A DNA stretch of 64,000 nucleotides, from positions 2,531,832 to 2,595,831 of the forward strand of contig NZ_MLJI01000001.1 in the NCBI RefSeq assembly GCF_002095535.1, written 5' to 3'. Below are positions 7,637 through 18,536 of this stretch, piece by piece (position 1 is the stretch's first letter; the number at the start of each line of letters is the position of its first letter). The stretch is from Pantoea cypripedii (GTDB lineage Bacteria; Pseudomonadota; Gammaproteobacteria; Enterobacterales; Enterobacteriaceae). The position numbers and the translations under genes were made by a program. The notes below the pieces were generated by a model that saw only the letters and a list, made by a program, of their open reading frames with translations, made no database searches and was not told where the DNA came from.

Positions 7637-8848
7637 ATGCTCTCAACCGTCCTTTATCGCAGCCATCTGTGCGACCATGTTCCGGTGAAAACTCTGGAAG
7701 ACATGGTTGATAAGGCCAATAAAAAGAATGAATTATCGGATGTTACGGGCATTTTGTTATTTGATGGTCTGCATTTTTTCCAGTTGCTGGAGGGGCCGCC
7801 TGAAGCCGTGCAATCTATTTATGAGCGGATCTGTAAAGACGCGCGTCATGAGAACCTGGTGGAATTGTTGCATGACTATGCCCCCGCCCGCCGTTTTGGC
7901 AATTCCGGCATGGAGCTGTTTGACCTGCGCGAGCATGATAAGGCCACGGTATTGCAGGCAGTGCTGAACAAGGGGACATCGAAGTATCAGCTGACCTTTG
8001 AAGATCGGGCGTTACGTTTTTTGCGTACCTTTGTCGAAGCCAGAGAAAAAGAAAACTATTTTGAAATTCCTCCGGCCAGCACCTGGGAATTTATCGCTGA
8101 TACCGAGGAAAAGGTGCTGATTAACGTTATCCCGGATCCCTCAACGCACTGCCACTTTGCCTTTCAACCGATTATCGACCCGTTCTCACGCGAAGTCCTG
8201 GCGCTGGAAGCGCTGATTCGCAGCGCAGATGGGGGGCCGCCACAAAAGTTTTTTGCTCCCTACAGCCGCAAGCAGGCCTATGAAGTCGATCTCAAAAGTA
8301 AAAGCCAGGCCTTTAAGCTGGCAAAGCAGTTCGACATTCCGGAACTGACGCTGTCGATTAATCTGTTACCGATGTCGTTGGTGATGGTGCCAAACGCCGT
8401 GGATTATTTGCTGACAGAAATTCGCGCCAGTGGTCTGGTTCCTGAGCAGATTGTGGTGGAGGTGACTGAGGATGAAGCCATTTCACGGGCCGATGAATTT
8501 GCCGCCGCGATTAAGCAACTCAAAGCCGCCGGGATCAGCGTGGCGCTGGATGATTTTGGTGCCGGATTTGCCGGCCTGTCGCTGCTGGCAAAATTTCAGC
8601 CCGATAAGATCAAAATCGACCGCAGCATCATCAAAGACGTCCACAAAAGCGGTCCGAAGCAGGCTATTGTGCATGCCATTATTAAGTGTTGCTCCTCACT
8701 GGAGATCTCAGTGATTGCTGAAGGCGTGGAAAAAGCGGAAGAGTGGATGTGGCTGGAAGCTGCCGGGATCAGCAAATTCCAGGGTTTCCTGTTTGCCCGC
8801 CCGCAGCTAAACGGCATTCCTGCGGTGGCCTGGCCGGAAATCCAATAA
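7637..8848 (+). CDS. bluF: Blue-light sensor BLUF-EAL protein BluF
   Basis: 403 residues, the same length as E. coli BluF. The N-terminal BLUF domain (flavin Tyr7 in LYRSHL, then SDVTGILLFDGLHFFQLLEG) is followed by a linker and a C-terminal EAL domain. EAL motifs are EALIR (from residue 191), SINLLP, VEVTEDE, DDFGAG, KIKIDRS, AEGVE and QGFLF. In E. coli BluF the equivalent motifs are degenerate and the protein acts by antagonising the repressor BluR; here they look catalytically complete. The start is ATG 7637 with TGGAA upstream, not the GTG 12 bases earlier. Confidence 0.92.
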   Translation: MLSTVLYRSHLCDHVPVKTLEDMVDKANKKNELSDVTGILLFDGLHFFQLLEGPPEAVQSIYERICKDARHENLVELLHDYAPARRFGNSGMELFDLREHDKATVLQAVLNKGTSKYQLTFEDRALRFLRTFVEAREKENYFEIPPASTWEFIADTEEKVLINVIPDPSTHCHFAFQPIIDPFSREVLALEALIRSADGGPPQKFFAPYSRKQAYEVDLKSKSQAFKLAKQFDIPELTLSINLLPMSLVMVPNAVDYLLTEIRASGLVPEQIVVEVTEDEAISRADEFAAAIKQLKAAGISVALDDFGAGFAGLSLLAKFQPDKIKIDRSIIKDVHKSGPKQAIVHAIIKCCSSLEISVIAEGVEKAEEWMWLEAAGISKFQGFLFARPQLNGIPAVAWPEIQ

Positions 8849-8866
8849 GTTTTATCATGCCATAGC

Positions 8867-8900
8867 AGACAGGCCACCCGCGGGTGACCTGTCTTAAAAT
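8867..8900 (+). terminator. Terminator of bluF
   Basis: AGACAGG-C-CACCCG and CGGGTG-A-CCTGTCT form a long stem with almost no loop, 19 bases after the bluF stop. It is followed by a weak TAAAATTAA tail. Confidence 0.6.
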
Positions 8901-8984
8901 TAATGCCCCACCCGGCGCTTATCTCCGGCACTCGTAATTGGCTTAGCTCTTGAAGGGGCAGGACAATCATCTCAGATTATTCCT

Positions 8985-9012
8985 AGCAAAACTTAGCAAT
9001 AGTTGCTAAGTT
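8985..9012 (-). terminator. Terminator of fliE
   Basis: A perfect 10-bp inverted repeat, AACTTAGCAA (8990-8999) with TTGCTAAGTT (9003-9012), lies 45 bases past the fliE stop. On the minus strand it is followed by TTTTGC. Confidence 0.6.
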
Positions 9013-9057
9013 TATTATTAGCCAAGTAACAGTATGTTTCAGGTATTAACTCGGGTT

Positions 9058-9369
9058 TTACACCGACATATTCATGATGTCGGTGTACGCCGACACCAGC
9101 TTGTTTCTGACCTGAATCCCCATCTGCATGGAAATCGATGATTTCTGCAAATCGACCATCACGTCGTTCAGTGCGATGCCGGGTTTACCCATCTCAAAAT
9201 CCTGCGCCTGAGTACGCGCGTTGTTCTGCGTTTCACTGATTTTATCCAGCGCTGATTTCATCGTGGCCGCGAAATCCACCTGCTGCGTTGCATCACTCTG
9301 CTGACCGCTGGCCTGCAACGATGTCAGCTGGAGCTGCTGCAGAACACCATCAATTGCCTGAATCGACAT
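9058..9369 (-). CDS. fliE: Flagellar basal-body protein FliE
   Basis: 103-residue protein that joins the MS ring to the proximal rod and is among the first exported components. The C-terminal FliE signature is visible (NDVMVDLQKSSISMQMGIQV then RNKLVSAYTDIMNMSV). It is monocistronic and divergent from fliF, as in E. coli. The length is typical (E. coli 104). Confidence 0.96.
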   Translation of the reverse strand: MSIQAIDGVLQQLQLTSLQASGQQSDATQQVDFAATMKSALDKISETQNNARTQAQDFEMGKPGIALNDVMVDLQKSSISMQMGIQVRNKLVSAYTDIMNMSV

Positions 9370-9600
9370 GCCATTACCTCATTGAAGTTGATCCGATTTT
9401 TCACGATGGAAAAGTTAGCACACTGTCAATAAGACAAAGGCGCTAAATGACTGCAAAAAACCCGGCTTATTCAGCCATCAAATTTCGCGATTCAGAAAAT
9501 AATGCAAAGCATTGGAGTGGAATTTCATTTTTCGACGTTTCAGGGAGTCAGTTTTGTCACCACAACACACCCGGTCAATTATGTCAGGCAGGAATCGGTC

Positions 9601-11319
9601 ATGAATGCGAGTGCAGCCGCTACACAGGATACAACAAAGAAAGGCTTCAGTGACCTTATCGCCCGCCTGCGCGCCAATCCGCGAATTCCCTTAATTATCG
9701 CTGCCGCTGCGGCTATCGCAGTGGTTTTTGCATTGGTGCTCTGGGCTAAAACCCCGGATTATCGCGTCCTTTATAGCAACCTGTCCGATGAGGATGGCGG
9801 CGCAATTGTCACCCAGCTGACCCAGATGAACATCCCTTACCAGTTCTCAGAGACTGGCGGTGCGCTGATGGTGCCTGCCGAAAAGGTGCATGAACTGCGC
9901 CTGCGTCTTGCTGAGCAGGGGTTGCCGAAAGGAGGATCGGTCGGTTTTGAACTGATGGATAAAGAGAAATTCGGCATCAGTCAGTTCAGCGAACAGGTTA
10001 ACTATCAACGTGCGCTGGAAGGTGAACTGGCGCGCACCATGGAAACGCTCGGACCGGTCAAAAGCGCGCGCGTCCATCTGGCGATGCCAAAACCGACGCT
10101 GTTTGTCCGTGAACAGAAAGCCCCTTCTGCCTCAGTCACCCTGAACCTGCAACCGGGACGTGCGCTGGATGAAGGCCAAATCCAGGCCATCGTGCATATC
10201 GTCTCCAGCAGCGTTCCCGGTCTGCCGCCGGGTAACGTCACAGTGGTGGATCAGGCCGGTCGCCTGCTGACCCGTTCTGACAGCGAAGGTCGCGATCTTA
10301 ACGATGCCCAGCTGAAATTCACTTCCGAAGTGGAAGCGCGTTATCAGCAACGTATTGAAGCCATCCTTAACCCGATTGTTGGTCAGGGCAACGTGCACGC
10401 GCAGGTGACGGCGCAGCTCAACTTTGACCGCAGCGAACAAACTGACGAGAAATATCAACCGAACGGTGGTCCGGATAACTCGGCAATCCGCTCACGCCAG
10501 ACCAGTACCAGCCTGCAAAACGGCAGCCCGTATCCGGGTGGCGTACCGGGTGCGTTGTCCAACCAACCGGCCCCGGCGAATACCGCACCGGTGACCAACC
10601 CGCCCGCCAATAATGCTAACGGCCAGAACGCTAATGGACAGAACAACGCGGCGAATGGCAGCAGCACCAGCACCGCCCAGCAGAACAGCGGCCCGAGCAA
10701 CTCGCGTCGTGACGACACGGTGAACTACGAGCTGGATCGCACCATCCGTCACACCAAAGTGAATGTCGGTGATGTGCAGCGTCTGTCGGTTGCCGTGGTG
10801 GTGAACTATCGCGCTGACGATAAAGGCAAACCTGTTGCCCTTAACGACCAGCAGATTAAGCAGATTGAAGACCTGACGCGTGAAGCGATGGGCTATTCGC
10901 AGACCCGTGGCGACAGTATCAACGTGGTGAACTCACCGTTCAACGTGACTGAACCTGCTGGTGGCGACCTGCCCTTCTGGCAACAGCAGTCGTTCTTTGA
11001 TCAGCTGATGACCGCCGGTCGCTGGCTGCTGGTGGCGCTGGTTGCCTTCATCCTCTACCGCAAGCTGGTCCGTCCGCAGTTGCTGCGTAAACGTGAACAG
11101 GAACAGGCTGCCATTGAGGCCGCTGCCGCCCGCGCTGCTGCGCAGGAAGAAGAGCAGGCCTACAACGTGCAGCTCAGCAAAGATGAAGTGGATCAGGAGC
11201 GTAAATCAACTAACCGCATGAGCGCGGAAGTGTTGAGCCAGCGCATCCGCGATATGTCTGAAAACGATCCACGCGTTGTTGCGCTGGTGATCCGTGAATG
11301 GATGAGTAACGAACTATGA
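9601..11319 (+). CDS. fliF: Flagellar MS-ring protein FliF
   Basis: 572-residue inner-membrane ring protein. It has a transmembrane helix near the N-terminus ([20 protein letters not shown]), a ring-building YscJ-like region, a Pro/Asn/Ser-rich low-complexity loop (about residues 310-365), and a second transmembrane helix before a charged Glu/Ala-rich cytoplasmic tail that binds FliG. The start at 9601 fits AGGAA. A longer frame to 9502 exists but lacks family similarity. It is the first gene of the fliF-R operon. Confidence 0.96.
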   Translation: MNASAAATQDTTKKGFSDLIARLRANPRIPLIIAAAAAIAVVFALVLWAKTPDYRVLYSNLSDEDGGAIVTQLTQMNIPYQFSETGGALMVPAEKVHELRLRLAEQGLPKGGSVGFELMDKEKFGISQFSEQVNYQRALEGELARTMETLGPVKSARVHLAMPKPTLFVREQKAPSASVTLNLQPGRALDEGQIQAIVHIVSSSVPGLPPGNVTVVDQAGRLLTRSDSEGRDLNDAQLKFTSEVEARYQQRIEAILNPIVGQGNVHAQVTAQLNFDRSEQTDEKYQPNGGPDNSAIRSRQTSTSLQNGSPYPGGVPGALSNQPAPANTAPVTNPPANNANGQNANGQNNAANGSSTSTAQQNSGPSNSRRDDTVNYELDRTIRHTKVNVGDVQRLSVAVVVNYRADDKGKPVALNDQQIKQIEDLTREAMGYSQTRGDSINVVNSPFNVTEPAGGDLPFWQQQSFFDQLMTAGRWLLVALVAFILYRKLVRPQLLRKREQEQAAIEAAAARAAAQEEEQAYNVQLSKDEVDQERKSTNRMSAEVLSQRIRDMSENDPRVVALVIREWMSNEL

Positions 11320-12308
11320 GTCTGACCGGTACTGAAAAAAGCGCCATTCTGATGATGACCATTGGCGAGGATCGTGCGTCTGAGGTGTTCAAACACCTCA
11401 ACCAGCGCGAAGTGCAACATCTGAGTGCGGCGATGGCCAGCATGAAACAGATCTCGCACAAGCAGCTGACCGAGGTATTACGCGAGTTTGAGATGAACGC
11501 CGAGCAGTTTGCCGCGCTGAGTCTCAACTCCAATGAATACCTGCGCACGGTGCTGGTCAAGGCGCTGGGCGAAGAACGCGCCTCCAGCCTGCTGGAGGAC
11601 ATTCTCGAAACGCGTGAAACCACCAGCGGCATGGAAACGCTCAACTTTATGGAGCCGCAGGCCGCTGCGGACCTTATCCGCGACGAACACCCGCAGATTA
11701 TCGCCACCATCCTGGTCCACCTCAAACGTGGCCAGGCGGCAGATATTCTGGCGCTGTTCGACGAGCGTCTGCGTCACGATGTGATGCTGCGTATCGCCAC
11801 CTTCGGCGGCGTACAGCCAGCGGCGCTGGCAGAGCTGACCGAAGTGCTCAACAGCCTGCTGGATGGTACCAACCTCAAGCGCGCGAAGATGGGCGGCGTG
11901 AGAACCGCAGCAGAAATTATCAACCTGATGAAAACCCAGCAGGAAGAAGCGGTTATCGAAGCGGTTCGCGACTTCGATGGCGAGCTGGCGCAGAAGATCA
12001 TCGACGAGATGTTCCTGTTCGAAAACTTGGTGGAAGTGGACGACCGCAGTATCCAGCGTCTGTTGCAGGAAGTGGAGTCCGAGCAGTTGCTGATCGCCCT
12101 GAAAGGTGCCGAGCAGCCGCTGCGCGAGAAGTTCCTCAAAAACATGTCCGCCCGTGCGGCCGACATCCTGCGCGACGACCTCGCCAACCGTGGCCCGGTG
12201 CGTATGTCGTCGGTGGAAAACGAACAGAAAGCCATCCTGCTGGTGGTACGCCGTTTGGCAGAAGCAGGCGAAATGGTAATTGGTGGTGGCGAGGAAACCT
12301 ATGTCTGA
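11316..12308 (+). CDS. fliG: Flagellar motor switch protein FliG
   Basis: 330-residue rotor protein in the C-ring. Its C-terminal domain carries the charged torque helix that faces the stator (visible as [20 protein letters not shown] and [20 protein letters not shown]). It overlaps fliF by 4 bases (ATGA), which suggests translational coupling. Full normal length. Confidence 0.97.
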   Translation: MSLTGTEKSAILMMTIGEDRASEVFKHLNQREVQHLSAAMASMKQISHKQLTEVLREFEMNAEQFAALSLNSNEYLRTVLVKALGEERASSLLEDILETRETTSGMETLNFMEPQAAADLIRDEHPQIIATILVHLKRGQAADILALFDERLRHDVMLRIATFGGVQPAALAELTEVLNSLLDGTNLKRAKMGGVRTAAEIINLMKTQQEEAVIEAVRDFDGELAQKIIDEMFLFENLVEVDDRSIQRLLQEVESEQLLIALKGAEQPLREKFLKNMSARAADILRDDLANRGPVRMSSVENEQKAILLVVRRLAEAGEMVIGGGEETYV

Positions 12309-13002
12309 TGCCTTTTCCGCCCGTCCGTGGCAGCCCTGGCAGCCTGATGATTTAGGGCGTTCGTTCAACGCGGAACCGGAACCGTTGCCGCTGGAAGTCA
12401 TCAGCGACGAAGAGCTGAGTCCCGAAGATGAGCAGCAGCAACAGCTGGAACGTCTGCAACAGCAGATGCGCAAAGAAGCTCAAACCCAGGGCTACAGTGA
12501 GGGTTACCAGAAAGGCCATGCCGAATCACAGCAGCATGGTTATGACGCTGGTTTCCAGCAGGGACTTGCCGAAGCCCAGCAGCAGCAGGCGCCTTTGCAG
12601 GCACGCATGCAGCAACTGGTGACGGAATTCCAGCACACGCTGGAATCCCTCGATAGCGTGATCGCTTCGCGTCTGATGCAGCTGGCACTGGAAGCCGCCC
12701 GTACGGTGATTGGCCAGGCGACTACGGTCGATGGCAGTGCCCTGCTGCGCCAGATCCAGCAGCTTATCCAGCAGGAACCGATGTTCAGTGGCAAACCGCA
12801 ACTGCGTGTCCATCCTGATGATTTACAACGTATCGAGCAGACACTCGGTCCGACACTGGATCTGCACGGCTGGCGTCTGCTGGCCGACAGTTCCCTGCAC
12901 CCCGGCGGCTGTAAGCTCAGTGCCGAGGATGGCGATCTCGATGCCAGCGTGGCAACGCGCTGGCAGGAATTGTGCCGCCTGGCGGCACCGGGAGAGTTCT
13001 GA
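12301..13002 (+). CDS. fliH: Flagellar export ATPase regulator FliH
   Basis: 233 residues. The Gln/Glu-rich N-terminal coiled coil contains a run of G-x-x-x-G repeats ([20 protein letters not shown]), typical of FliH, and a C-terminal domain binds FliI. It holds the export ATPase at the C-ring. The ATG at 12301 overlaps fliG by 8 bases. Confidence 0.94.
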   Translation: MSDAFSARPWQPWQPDDLGRSFNAEPEPLPLEVISDEELSPEDEQQQQLERLQQQMRKEAQTQGYSEGYQKGHAESQQHGYDAGFQQGLAEAQQQQAPLQARMQQLVTEFQHTLESLDSVIASRLMQLALEAARTVIGQATTVDGSALLRQIQQLIQQEPMFSGKPQLRVHPDDLQRIEQTLGPTLDLHGWRLLADSSLHPGGCKLSAEDGDLDASVATRWQELCRLAAPGEF

Positions 13003-14363
13003 TGACCACGCGCCTCAATCGCTGGCTCGGGGCGCTGGACGCCTTCGAAGATCGTATTTCTCAGGTCCAGACCGTGCGCCGTTATGGTCGACTGATTCGT
13101 GCCACCGGCCTGGTGCTGGAAGCCACTGGCTTGCAACTGCCACTCGGCGCCACCTGTGTAATTGAACGCCACGACGGCGCGAATATTACCGAAGTGGAAA
13201 GCGAAGTGGTCGGTTTTAACGGCCAGAAACTGTTTCTGATGCCGCTGGAAGAAGTGGACGGCATCTTGCCCGGCGCCCGCGTTTATGCCCGCGTCACCGG
13301 TGATAACGCCCACAGCGGTAAACAGCTGCTGCTCGGTCCACAACTGCTGGGCCGCGTGCTCGATGGCAGCGGCAAACCTCTGGATGGCCTGCCCTCACCG
13401 GAAACCGGCTATCGCGCCCCGCTGATCACCGCCCCTTTCAACCCGTTGCAACGTACCCCAATCGAAGATGTGCTGGATACCGGTGTGCGCGCCATTAACG
13501 CCCTGCTCACCGTGGGTCGCGGCCAGCGTATGGGCCTGTTCGCCGGTTCCGGTGTCGGTAAAAGCGTGCTGCTCGGCATGATGGCGCGTTACACCAAAGC
13601 CGATGTGATTGTGGTGGGGCTGATTGGTGAACGTGGTCGCGAAGTTAAAGAGTTTATTGAAAACATTCTGGGTGCAGAAGGCCGCGCCCGTTCGGTGGTG
13701 ATTGCCGCACCGGCGGATGTTTCCCCGCTGCTGCGTATGCAGGGTGCCGCCTATGCCACGCGTATCGCCGAAGATTTCCGCGATCGTGGTCAGCACGTGT
13801 TGCTGATTATGGACTCCCTCACCCGCTACGCCATGGCCCAGCGTGAAATCGCGCTGGCTATCGGTGAACCACCGGCCACCAAAGGCTATCCGCCCTCGGT
13901 ATTCGCGAAACTGCCTGCGCTGGTGGAACGTGCCGGTAACGGTACCCACGGCGGCGGTTCCATCACCGCCTTCTATACCGTTCTGACCGAAGGCGACGAT
14001 CAGCAGGACCCGATTGCCGATTCGGCGCGTGCCATCCTTGACGGCCATATCGTGTTATCACGCCGTCTGGCAGAAGCCGGACATTATCCGGCGATTGATA
14101 TTGAAGCCTCGATCAGCCGCGCCATGACGGCGCTGATCGATGAAAACCACTACGCACGCGTGCGCCAGTTTAAGCAACTGCTCTCCAGCTTCCAGCGTAA
14201 CCGCGATCTGGTGAGTGTCGGGGCTTACGCCGCAGGGAGCGATCCGATGCTGGACCGGGCCATCAAGCTCTATCCACAAATGGAAGCTTTCCTGCAACAG
14301 GGGATTTTCGAACGCAGCGACTACGACGATGCCTGCCTGCATTTACAGGCGATGTTCGGTTAA
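13002..14363 (+). CDS. fliI: Flagellum-specific ATP synthase FliI
   Basis: 453-residue F1-beta-like ATPase that energises type III export of flagellar subunits. The Walker A motif AGSGVGKS, catalytic [10 protein letters not shown] and Walker [18 protein letters not shown] are intact. It starts within the fliH stop (TGATG). The length is close to the E. coli protein (457). Confidence 0.97.
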   Translation: MTTRLNRWLGALDAFEDRISQVQTVRRYGRLIRATGLVLEATGLQLPLGATCVIERHDGANITEVESEVVGFNGQKLFLMPLEEVDGILPGARVYARVTGDNAHSGKQLLLGPQLLGRVLDGSGKPLDGLPSPETGYRAPLITAPFNPLQRTPIEDVLDTGVRAINALLTVGRGQRMGLFAGSGVGKSVLLGMMARYTKADVIVVGLIGERGREVKEFIENILGAEGRARSVVIAAPADVSPLLRMQGAAYATRIAEDFRDRGQHVLLIMDSLTRYAMAQREIALAIGEPPATKGYPPSVFAKLPALVERAGNGTHGGGSITAFYTVLTEGDDQQDPIADSARAILDGHIVLSRRLAEAGHYPAIDIEASISRAMTALIDENHYARVRQFKQLLSSFQRNRDLVSVGAYAAGSDPMLDRAIKLYPQMEAFLQQGIFERSDYDDACLHLQAMFG

Positions 14364-14384
14364 CCTGGGTTTAAGGGGAATGCA

Positions 14385-14828
14385 ATGAAAACGGCCAATG
14401 CTATTGATACATTGCGCGATCTGGCAGAACAGGACCTGGAAAAAGCGGTTATTCATCTCGGTGATATGCGCCGGGGTCAGCAACAGGCGGACGAGCAGCT
14501 GCATATGCTGCTCGATTACCAGGATGAATATCGCAACAAGCTAAATCAGGACATGTCAGGTGGCATCGCCAGTACCCGCTGGACCAACTACCACCAATTT
14601 ATTCAGACGCTGGAAAAAGCCATTGAACAGCATCGTCAACAGTTGCAGCAGTGGCAAAAGCGTCTCGATCAGGCTCTCAACAACTGGCGCGAAAAGCAAA
14701 AGCGGCTCAATGCCTACCAAACGCTAATCACCCGCGCTGCCGAAAACGCTTTACGACAGGAAAACCGTCTCGACCAGAAACGGATGGATGAATACGCCCA
14801 ACGGGCTGCATTGAGGAAAGGCGAATGA
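14385..14828 (+). CDS. fliJ: Flagellar export protein FliJ
   Basis: 147-residue, almost entirely alpha-helical coiled-coil protein with high Gln, Glu and Lys. It acts as the stalk of the FliI hexamer and escorts chaperones. The RBS AAGGGGAA precedes ATG 14385. It overlaps fliK by 4 bases. Confidence 0.94.
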   Translation: MKTANAIDTLRDLAEQDLEKAVIHLGDMRRGQQQADEQLHMLLDYQDEYRNKLNQDMSGGIASTRWTNYHQFIQTLEKAIEQHRQQLQQWQKRLDQALNNWREKQKRLNAYQTLITRAAENALRQENRLDQKRMDEYAQRAALRKGE

Positions 14829-16105
14829 TTACGCTGCCAACAGTGGTGACGCAAACCCCGACTGCGGGTGATGCGGACACTTCAGTTTCGACGGACATTC
14901 TGCAGGGGGTGGAAAACCTGCCGCAGGACTTCGTCACCGCGCTGGGAAATAAGCTACTCACGCTGGCACAACAACAAGGCACCAGCACGCAATCGGCTGA
15001 TTCATCAGCAGAAAGCGATGAAAAATCCAGCAAAGGTGTCTCTCTGAGTACGCTGATGGAGGCACTGGACAAACCAGAGACCCTGAACGCACTTTTACAA
15101 CCGGAAAATATTAAAGCCACGCTGAAATCAGCCGATGATAAGGATAAGAGTGAGGCAAGTTCGTTAAGCGCCAGCGACTTACAGAATGTTCAGGCCCTGT
15201 TCGCGATGTTGCCAGCTGCGGTGGAAAACCGAACCACGCAGACGGCCACCACCAGCGCGCTGAGTGATAGCACCAGCGATAAAAACGCCAGCCTGAATAG
15301 TACGTTACTCAATTCGCTGGCCAGCGCGGTGAAAGATGAACAGCCCGAGACAACCACGGTCACCACGCCGGTAACGGCGAAGAAAACCAGTGATGTCGCG
15401 GATGCGTTAACCGCGCAGACCAGCACCACAGCGGCCACCAGCAGCACGGCCAGTAGCAGTAGCACGAACAACACGGCCCTGACGCTGGATGAAAGTTTCC
15501 AGCAGGTGCTGAGCACGTTGGCTAAGACGGATGATAAGCGTGACCTGAGCAGCAGCAGCGACACGACCACCCCGATCACCAGCGCGCCATTAAGCAGTAC
15601 CAGTACCCTGACCAGCAGCACCGCGTCGACCAGCACTACGCCATCGACCCCGATGCTTAACGCGCAACTCGGCAGTTCAGAGTGGCAGCAGGCGCTGAGT
15701 CAGCAGATTGTGATGTTCAGCCGCAATGGGCAGCAAAACGCCGAATTGCGTCTGCACCCGGAGGACCTGGGTGCAATTCAGATCAGCCTGACCCTCGATA
15801 AGGATCAGGCACAGTTAAATATGGTTTCCAGCCACAGCCATGTGAGGGCCGCGCTGGAAGCGGCTCTCCCACAGCTGAAAACGGCGCTGGCGGAGAGTGG
15901 CATCAACCTGGGACAGAGTAATGTCAGCAGCGACGCCTCCGCACAGGGCCAGAATTATCAGGGCCAGCAGGAAGGTCGCCGTGATGGACAGTACGGTAGC
16001 TTTACCCTCTCCCAGGACAGTGAAAACGAGATAACGCCTATTGCCGTCCCGGCAGCCCTCCAGGCGCGCGCGACCGGCAACGGCGCTGTCGATATCTTTG
16101 CCTGA
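14825..16105 (+). CDS. fliK: Flagellar hook-length control protein FliK
   Basis: 426 residues. A Ser/Thr/Ala-rich, probably unfolded ruler region (about residues 150-290) is followed by the conserved C-terminal substrate-switch domain ([20 protein letters not shown]). It measures hook length and switches the export gate to filament proteins. The low-complexity middle is likely variable between strains. Confidence 0.94.
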   Translation: MITLPTVVTQTPTAGDADTSVSTDILQGVENLPQDFVTALGNKLLTLAQQQGTSTQSADSSAESDEKSSKGVSLSTLMEALDKPETLNALLQPENIKATLKSADDKDKSEASSLSASDLQNVQALFAMLPAAVENRTTQTATTSALSDSTSDKNASLNSTLLNSLASAVKDEQPETTTVTTPVTAKKTSDVADALTAQTSTTAATSSTASSSSTNNTALTLDESFQQVLSTLAKTDDKRDLSSSSDTTTPITSAPLSSTSTLTSSTASTSTTPSTPMLNAQLGSSEWQQALSQQIVMFSRNGQQNAELRLHPEDLGAIQISLTLDKDQAQLNMVSSHSHVRAALEAALPQLKTALAESGINLGQSNVSSDASAQGQNYQGQQEGRRDGQYGSFTLSQDSENEITPIAVPAALQARATGNGAVDIFA

Positions 16106-16135
16106 CAGCGGCTAACGCTGAAGGTAAGCGTAAAA

Positions 16136-16175
16136 CCCGCGTCTTTTCTTCCCATTGTTTGACTTAAGACGCGGG
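16136..16175 (+). other. Perfect 10-bp inverted repeat between fliK and fliL
   Basis: CCCGCGTCTT (16136-16145) pairs exactly with AAGACGCGGG (16166-16175) around a 20-base loop. No T-run follows, so it is a poor terminator. It sits 60 bases before fliL inside the operon and may act in mRNA processing, attenuation or protein binding. Confidence 0.5.
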
Positions 16176-16234
16176 ATAATCTGTCCAGGCGAGCCGAAAG
16201 GCTTGCCCATAATTCACAGGAAGTAACTGCAAAC

Positions 16235-16720
16235 ATGTCTGATAACGCGAAAGCTAAAGGCCGCAAACGTTCAATATTAATTCCGGTGTTACTGATTGTG
16301 ACGCTGGCCGCTTGCAGCGTGGCAGGCTATGCAGTCTGGCGAATGATGAATAAACACGAGGGTGATAAGCCGGAAGTGGCGAAAGTTGAGCCGCCACCCG
16401 CCCCCGTATTTTTTGCAATGGATACTTTTACGGTTAACCTGGTCAATCCTGACAACGATCCTGACCGTGTGCTGTACGTGGGCTTTACGCTGCGTCTGCC
16501 CGATGAGGATACCCGTCGTCGGCTGAATGACTACCTGCCGGAAGTGCGCAGCCGCCTGCTGTTGCTGCTGTCCCGCCAGAGCGCAAGTGCGCTGGCATCG
16601 GAGCAAGGCAAACAGGCCCTGGTTGATCAAATCAAACAGGTGCTGTCACCGCCGCTGGTAAAGGGTCAACCTCCGCAGGTGGTCAGTGACGTGCTGTTTA
16701 CCGCCTTCATTTTGAGGTGA
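16235..16720 (+). CDS. fliL: Flagellar basal-body associated protein FliL
   Basis: 161-residue inner-membrane protein with one N-terminal transmembrane helix (after [20 protein letters not shown]) and a periplasmic domain. FliL surrounds or stabilises the MotAB stator. The 129-base gap after fliK contains the perfect hairpin at 16136. AGGAAG precedes the ATG. Confidence 0.95.
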   Translation: MSDNAKAKGRKRSILIPVLLIVTLAACSVAGYAVWRMMNKHEGDKPEVAKVEPPPAPVFFAMDTFTVNLVNPDNDPDRVLYVGFTLRLPDEDTRRRLNDYLPEVRSRLLLLLSRQSASALASEQGKQALVDQIKQVLSPPLVKGQPPQVVSDVLFTAFILR

Positions 16721-16724
16721 TTTA

Positions 16725-17732
16725 ATGGGCGATAGCATTCTCTCCCAGGCTGAGATTGACGCGCTGCTCAATGGCGACAGTGACAGCGCGGAAGTAGAGA
16801 AGAGTTCCACCGGGGGCGATGGTGATATTCGTCCCTATGATCCCAATACCCAGCGCCGCGTGGTACGCGAGCGTTTGCAGGCACTGGAGATCATCAATGA
16901 GCGTTTTGCCCGTCACTTTCGTATGGCGCTGTTTAACCTGTTGCGTCGCAGCCCGGATATCAGCGTTGGGGCGATCAAGATTCAGCCGTACCATGAGTTT
17001 GCACGCAACCTGCCGGTGCCGACCAACCTGAACCTGATCCACCTGAAACCGCTGCGCGGTACCGCGCTGGTGGTGTTCTCGCCGAGTCTGGTGTTTATCG
17101 CCGTGGATAACCTGTTTGGTGGCGATGGCCGCTTTCCAACCAAAGTGGAAGGCCGCGAATTTACCCATACCGAGCAGCGTGTCATCCGCCGCATGCTGAA
17201 GCTGGCGCTGGAAGGCTACAGCGACGCATGGAAAGCGATTTATCCGCTGGATGTGGAATATGTCCGTTCTGAGATGCAGGTGAAGTTCACCAATATCACC
17301 ACTTCACCGAACGACATCGTGGTGAATACCCCGTTCCAGGTGGAAATTGGCAACCTGGTGGGTGAATTCAACATCTGTATTCCGTTTTCAATGATTGAGC
17401 CGCTGCGCGAGCTGCTGGTCAATCCCCCGCTGGAAAACTCCCGCCAGGAAGATAACCACTGGCGTGACAATCTGGTGAAACAGGTGCAGCACTCGGAGCT
17501 GGAGCTGATTGCCCACTTCGCGGATGTGTCGCTGCGTCTGTCGCGTATTTTGCAACTGAAACCTGGTGACGTCCTGCCCATTGAGAAGCCGGATCGCATC
17601 ATCGCACACGTAGATGGCGTACCGGTGCTGACCAGCCAATATGGCACGTTAAATGGCCAGTATGCGCTGCGTGTCGAGCACCTGATTAACCCGATTTTGA
17701 ATTCGCTGAATGAGGAACAGCCCAATGAGTGA
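16725..17732 (+). CDS. fliM: Flagellar motor switch protein FliM
   Basis: 335-residue C-ring protein. The N-terminal CheY-P docking motif LSQAEIDALLNG is intact, followed by the CheC-like middle domain and a C-terminal SpoA domain. It reads 4 bases after fliL. Confidence 0.97.
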   Translation: MGDSILSQAEIDALLNGDSDSAEVEKSSTGGDGDIRPYDPNTQRRVVRERLQALEIINERFARHFRMALFNLLRRSPDISVGAIKIQPYHEFARNLPVPTNLNLIHLKPLRGTALVVFSPSLVFIAVDNLFGGDGRFPTKVEGREFTHTEQRVIRRMLKLALEGYSDAWKAIYPLDVEYVRSEMQVKFTNITTSPNDIVVNTPFQVEIGNLVGEFNICIPFSMIEPLRELLVNPPLENSRQEDNHWRDNLVKQVQHSELELIAHFADVSLRLSRILQLKPGDVLPIEKPDRIIAHVDGVPVLTSQYGTLNGQYALRVEHLINPILNSLNEEQPNE

Positions 17733-18135
17733 CAGCAAGAAACCGTCCGATGACGACATCTCCGCGGACGATCTGTGGGCTGCAGCAATGAATGAGCAGG
17801 CGGCAACCAGTGCGCCGGAGCAAAGCGATGGCGTGTTCAAATCGCTCGAAAGCGGTGCGGCCAGCGGTTCATTGCAGGACATCGATCTGATCATGGATAT
17901 CCCGGTCAAACTGACTGTGGAACTGGGTCGCACCAAGATGACCATCAAAGAACTGCTGCGTCTGACCCAGGGGTCGGTGGTGGCGCTGGATGGTCTGGCC
18001 GGTGAACCGCTGGATATTCTGATCAACGGCTATCTGATTGCCCAGGGTGAAGTGGTGGTGGTCAACGACAAATACGGCGTGCGTATTACTGACATCATCA
18101 CCCCATCCGAACGTATGCGTCGTCTGAGCCGCTAA
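17725..18135 (+). CDS. fliN: Flagellar motor switch protein FliN
   Basis: 136-residue C-ring protein with a C-terminal SpoA domain (LDGLAGEPLDILINGYLIAQ, then GEVVVVNDKYGVRITDI). The start at 17725 has GAGGAA upstream and overlaps fliM by 8 bases. An in-frame ATG 15 bases earlier has no RBS. The length matches E. coli FliN. Confidence 0.97.
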   Translation: MSDSKKPSDDDISADDLWAAAMNEQAATSAPEQSDGVFKSLESGAASGSLQDIDLIMDIPVKLTVELGRTKMTIKELLRLTQGSVVALDGLAGEPLDILINGYLIAQGEVVVVNDKYGVRITDIITPSERMRRLSR

Positions 18136-18137
18136 TA

Positions 18138-18536
18138 ATGTTAAAAGATGCGCAAACCGGTCAGCCGGTAATCCATAGCGAACCGGTGGTTTCGACCAGT
18201 TCGGTGGTAGGCCAGGTCAGCAGCGTACTGGCGGTGATTATCCTGCTGATCCTCGTCTGCGGTTGGCTGGCACGCCGCCTCGGTTTTGCGCCGAAAACGG
18301 TCAACGGCCAGGCGCTGAAAGTCAGCGCCAGCGTCCTGGTGGGCAAGCAGGAACGCGTGGTGATTGTCGATACTGCGGATGCCCGTCTGGTACTCGGCGT
18401 GACCGCGCAGCAAATTACCCATCTGCACAGCCTGCCGCCGGTTGCGCCGGAAGAGCTTGCGGCTTCCCCGGCGCCCGCGCAGGATTTTCGTCAGCTGCTA
18501 CAGACTTTAGTTAAACGCCCCGGAAAACCCCAATGA
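18138..18536 (+). CDS. fliO: Flagellar biosynthesis protein FliO
   Basis: 132-residue protein with a single transmembrane helix ([20 protein letters not shown]) and a basic cytoplasmic region. FliO helps assemble the FliP ring of the export gate. It lies 2 bases after fliN and overlaps fliP by 4 bases. Confidence 0.93.
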   Translation: MLKDAQTGQPVIHSEPVVSTSSVVGQVSSVLAVIILLILVCGWLARRLGFAPKTVNGQALKVSASVLVGKQERVVIVDTADARLVLGVTAQQITHLHSLPPVAPEELAASPAPAQDFRQLLQTLVKRPGKPQ

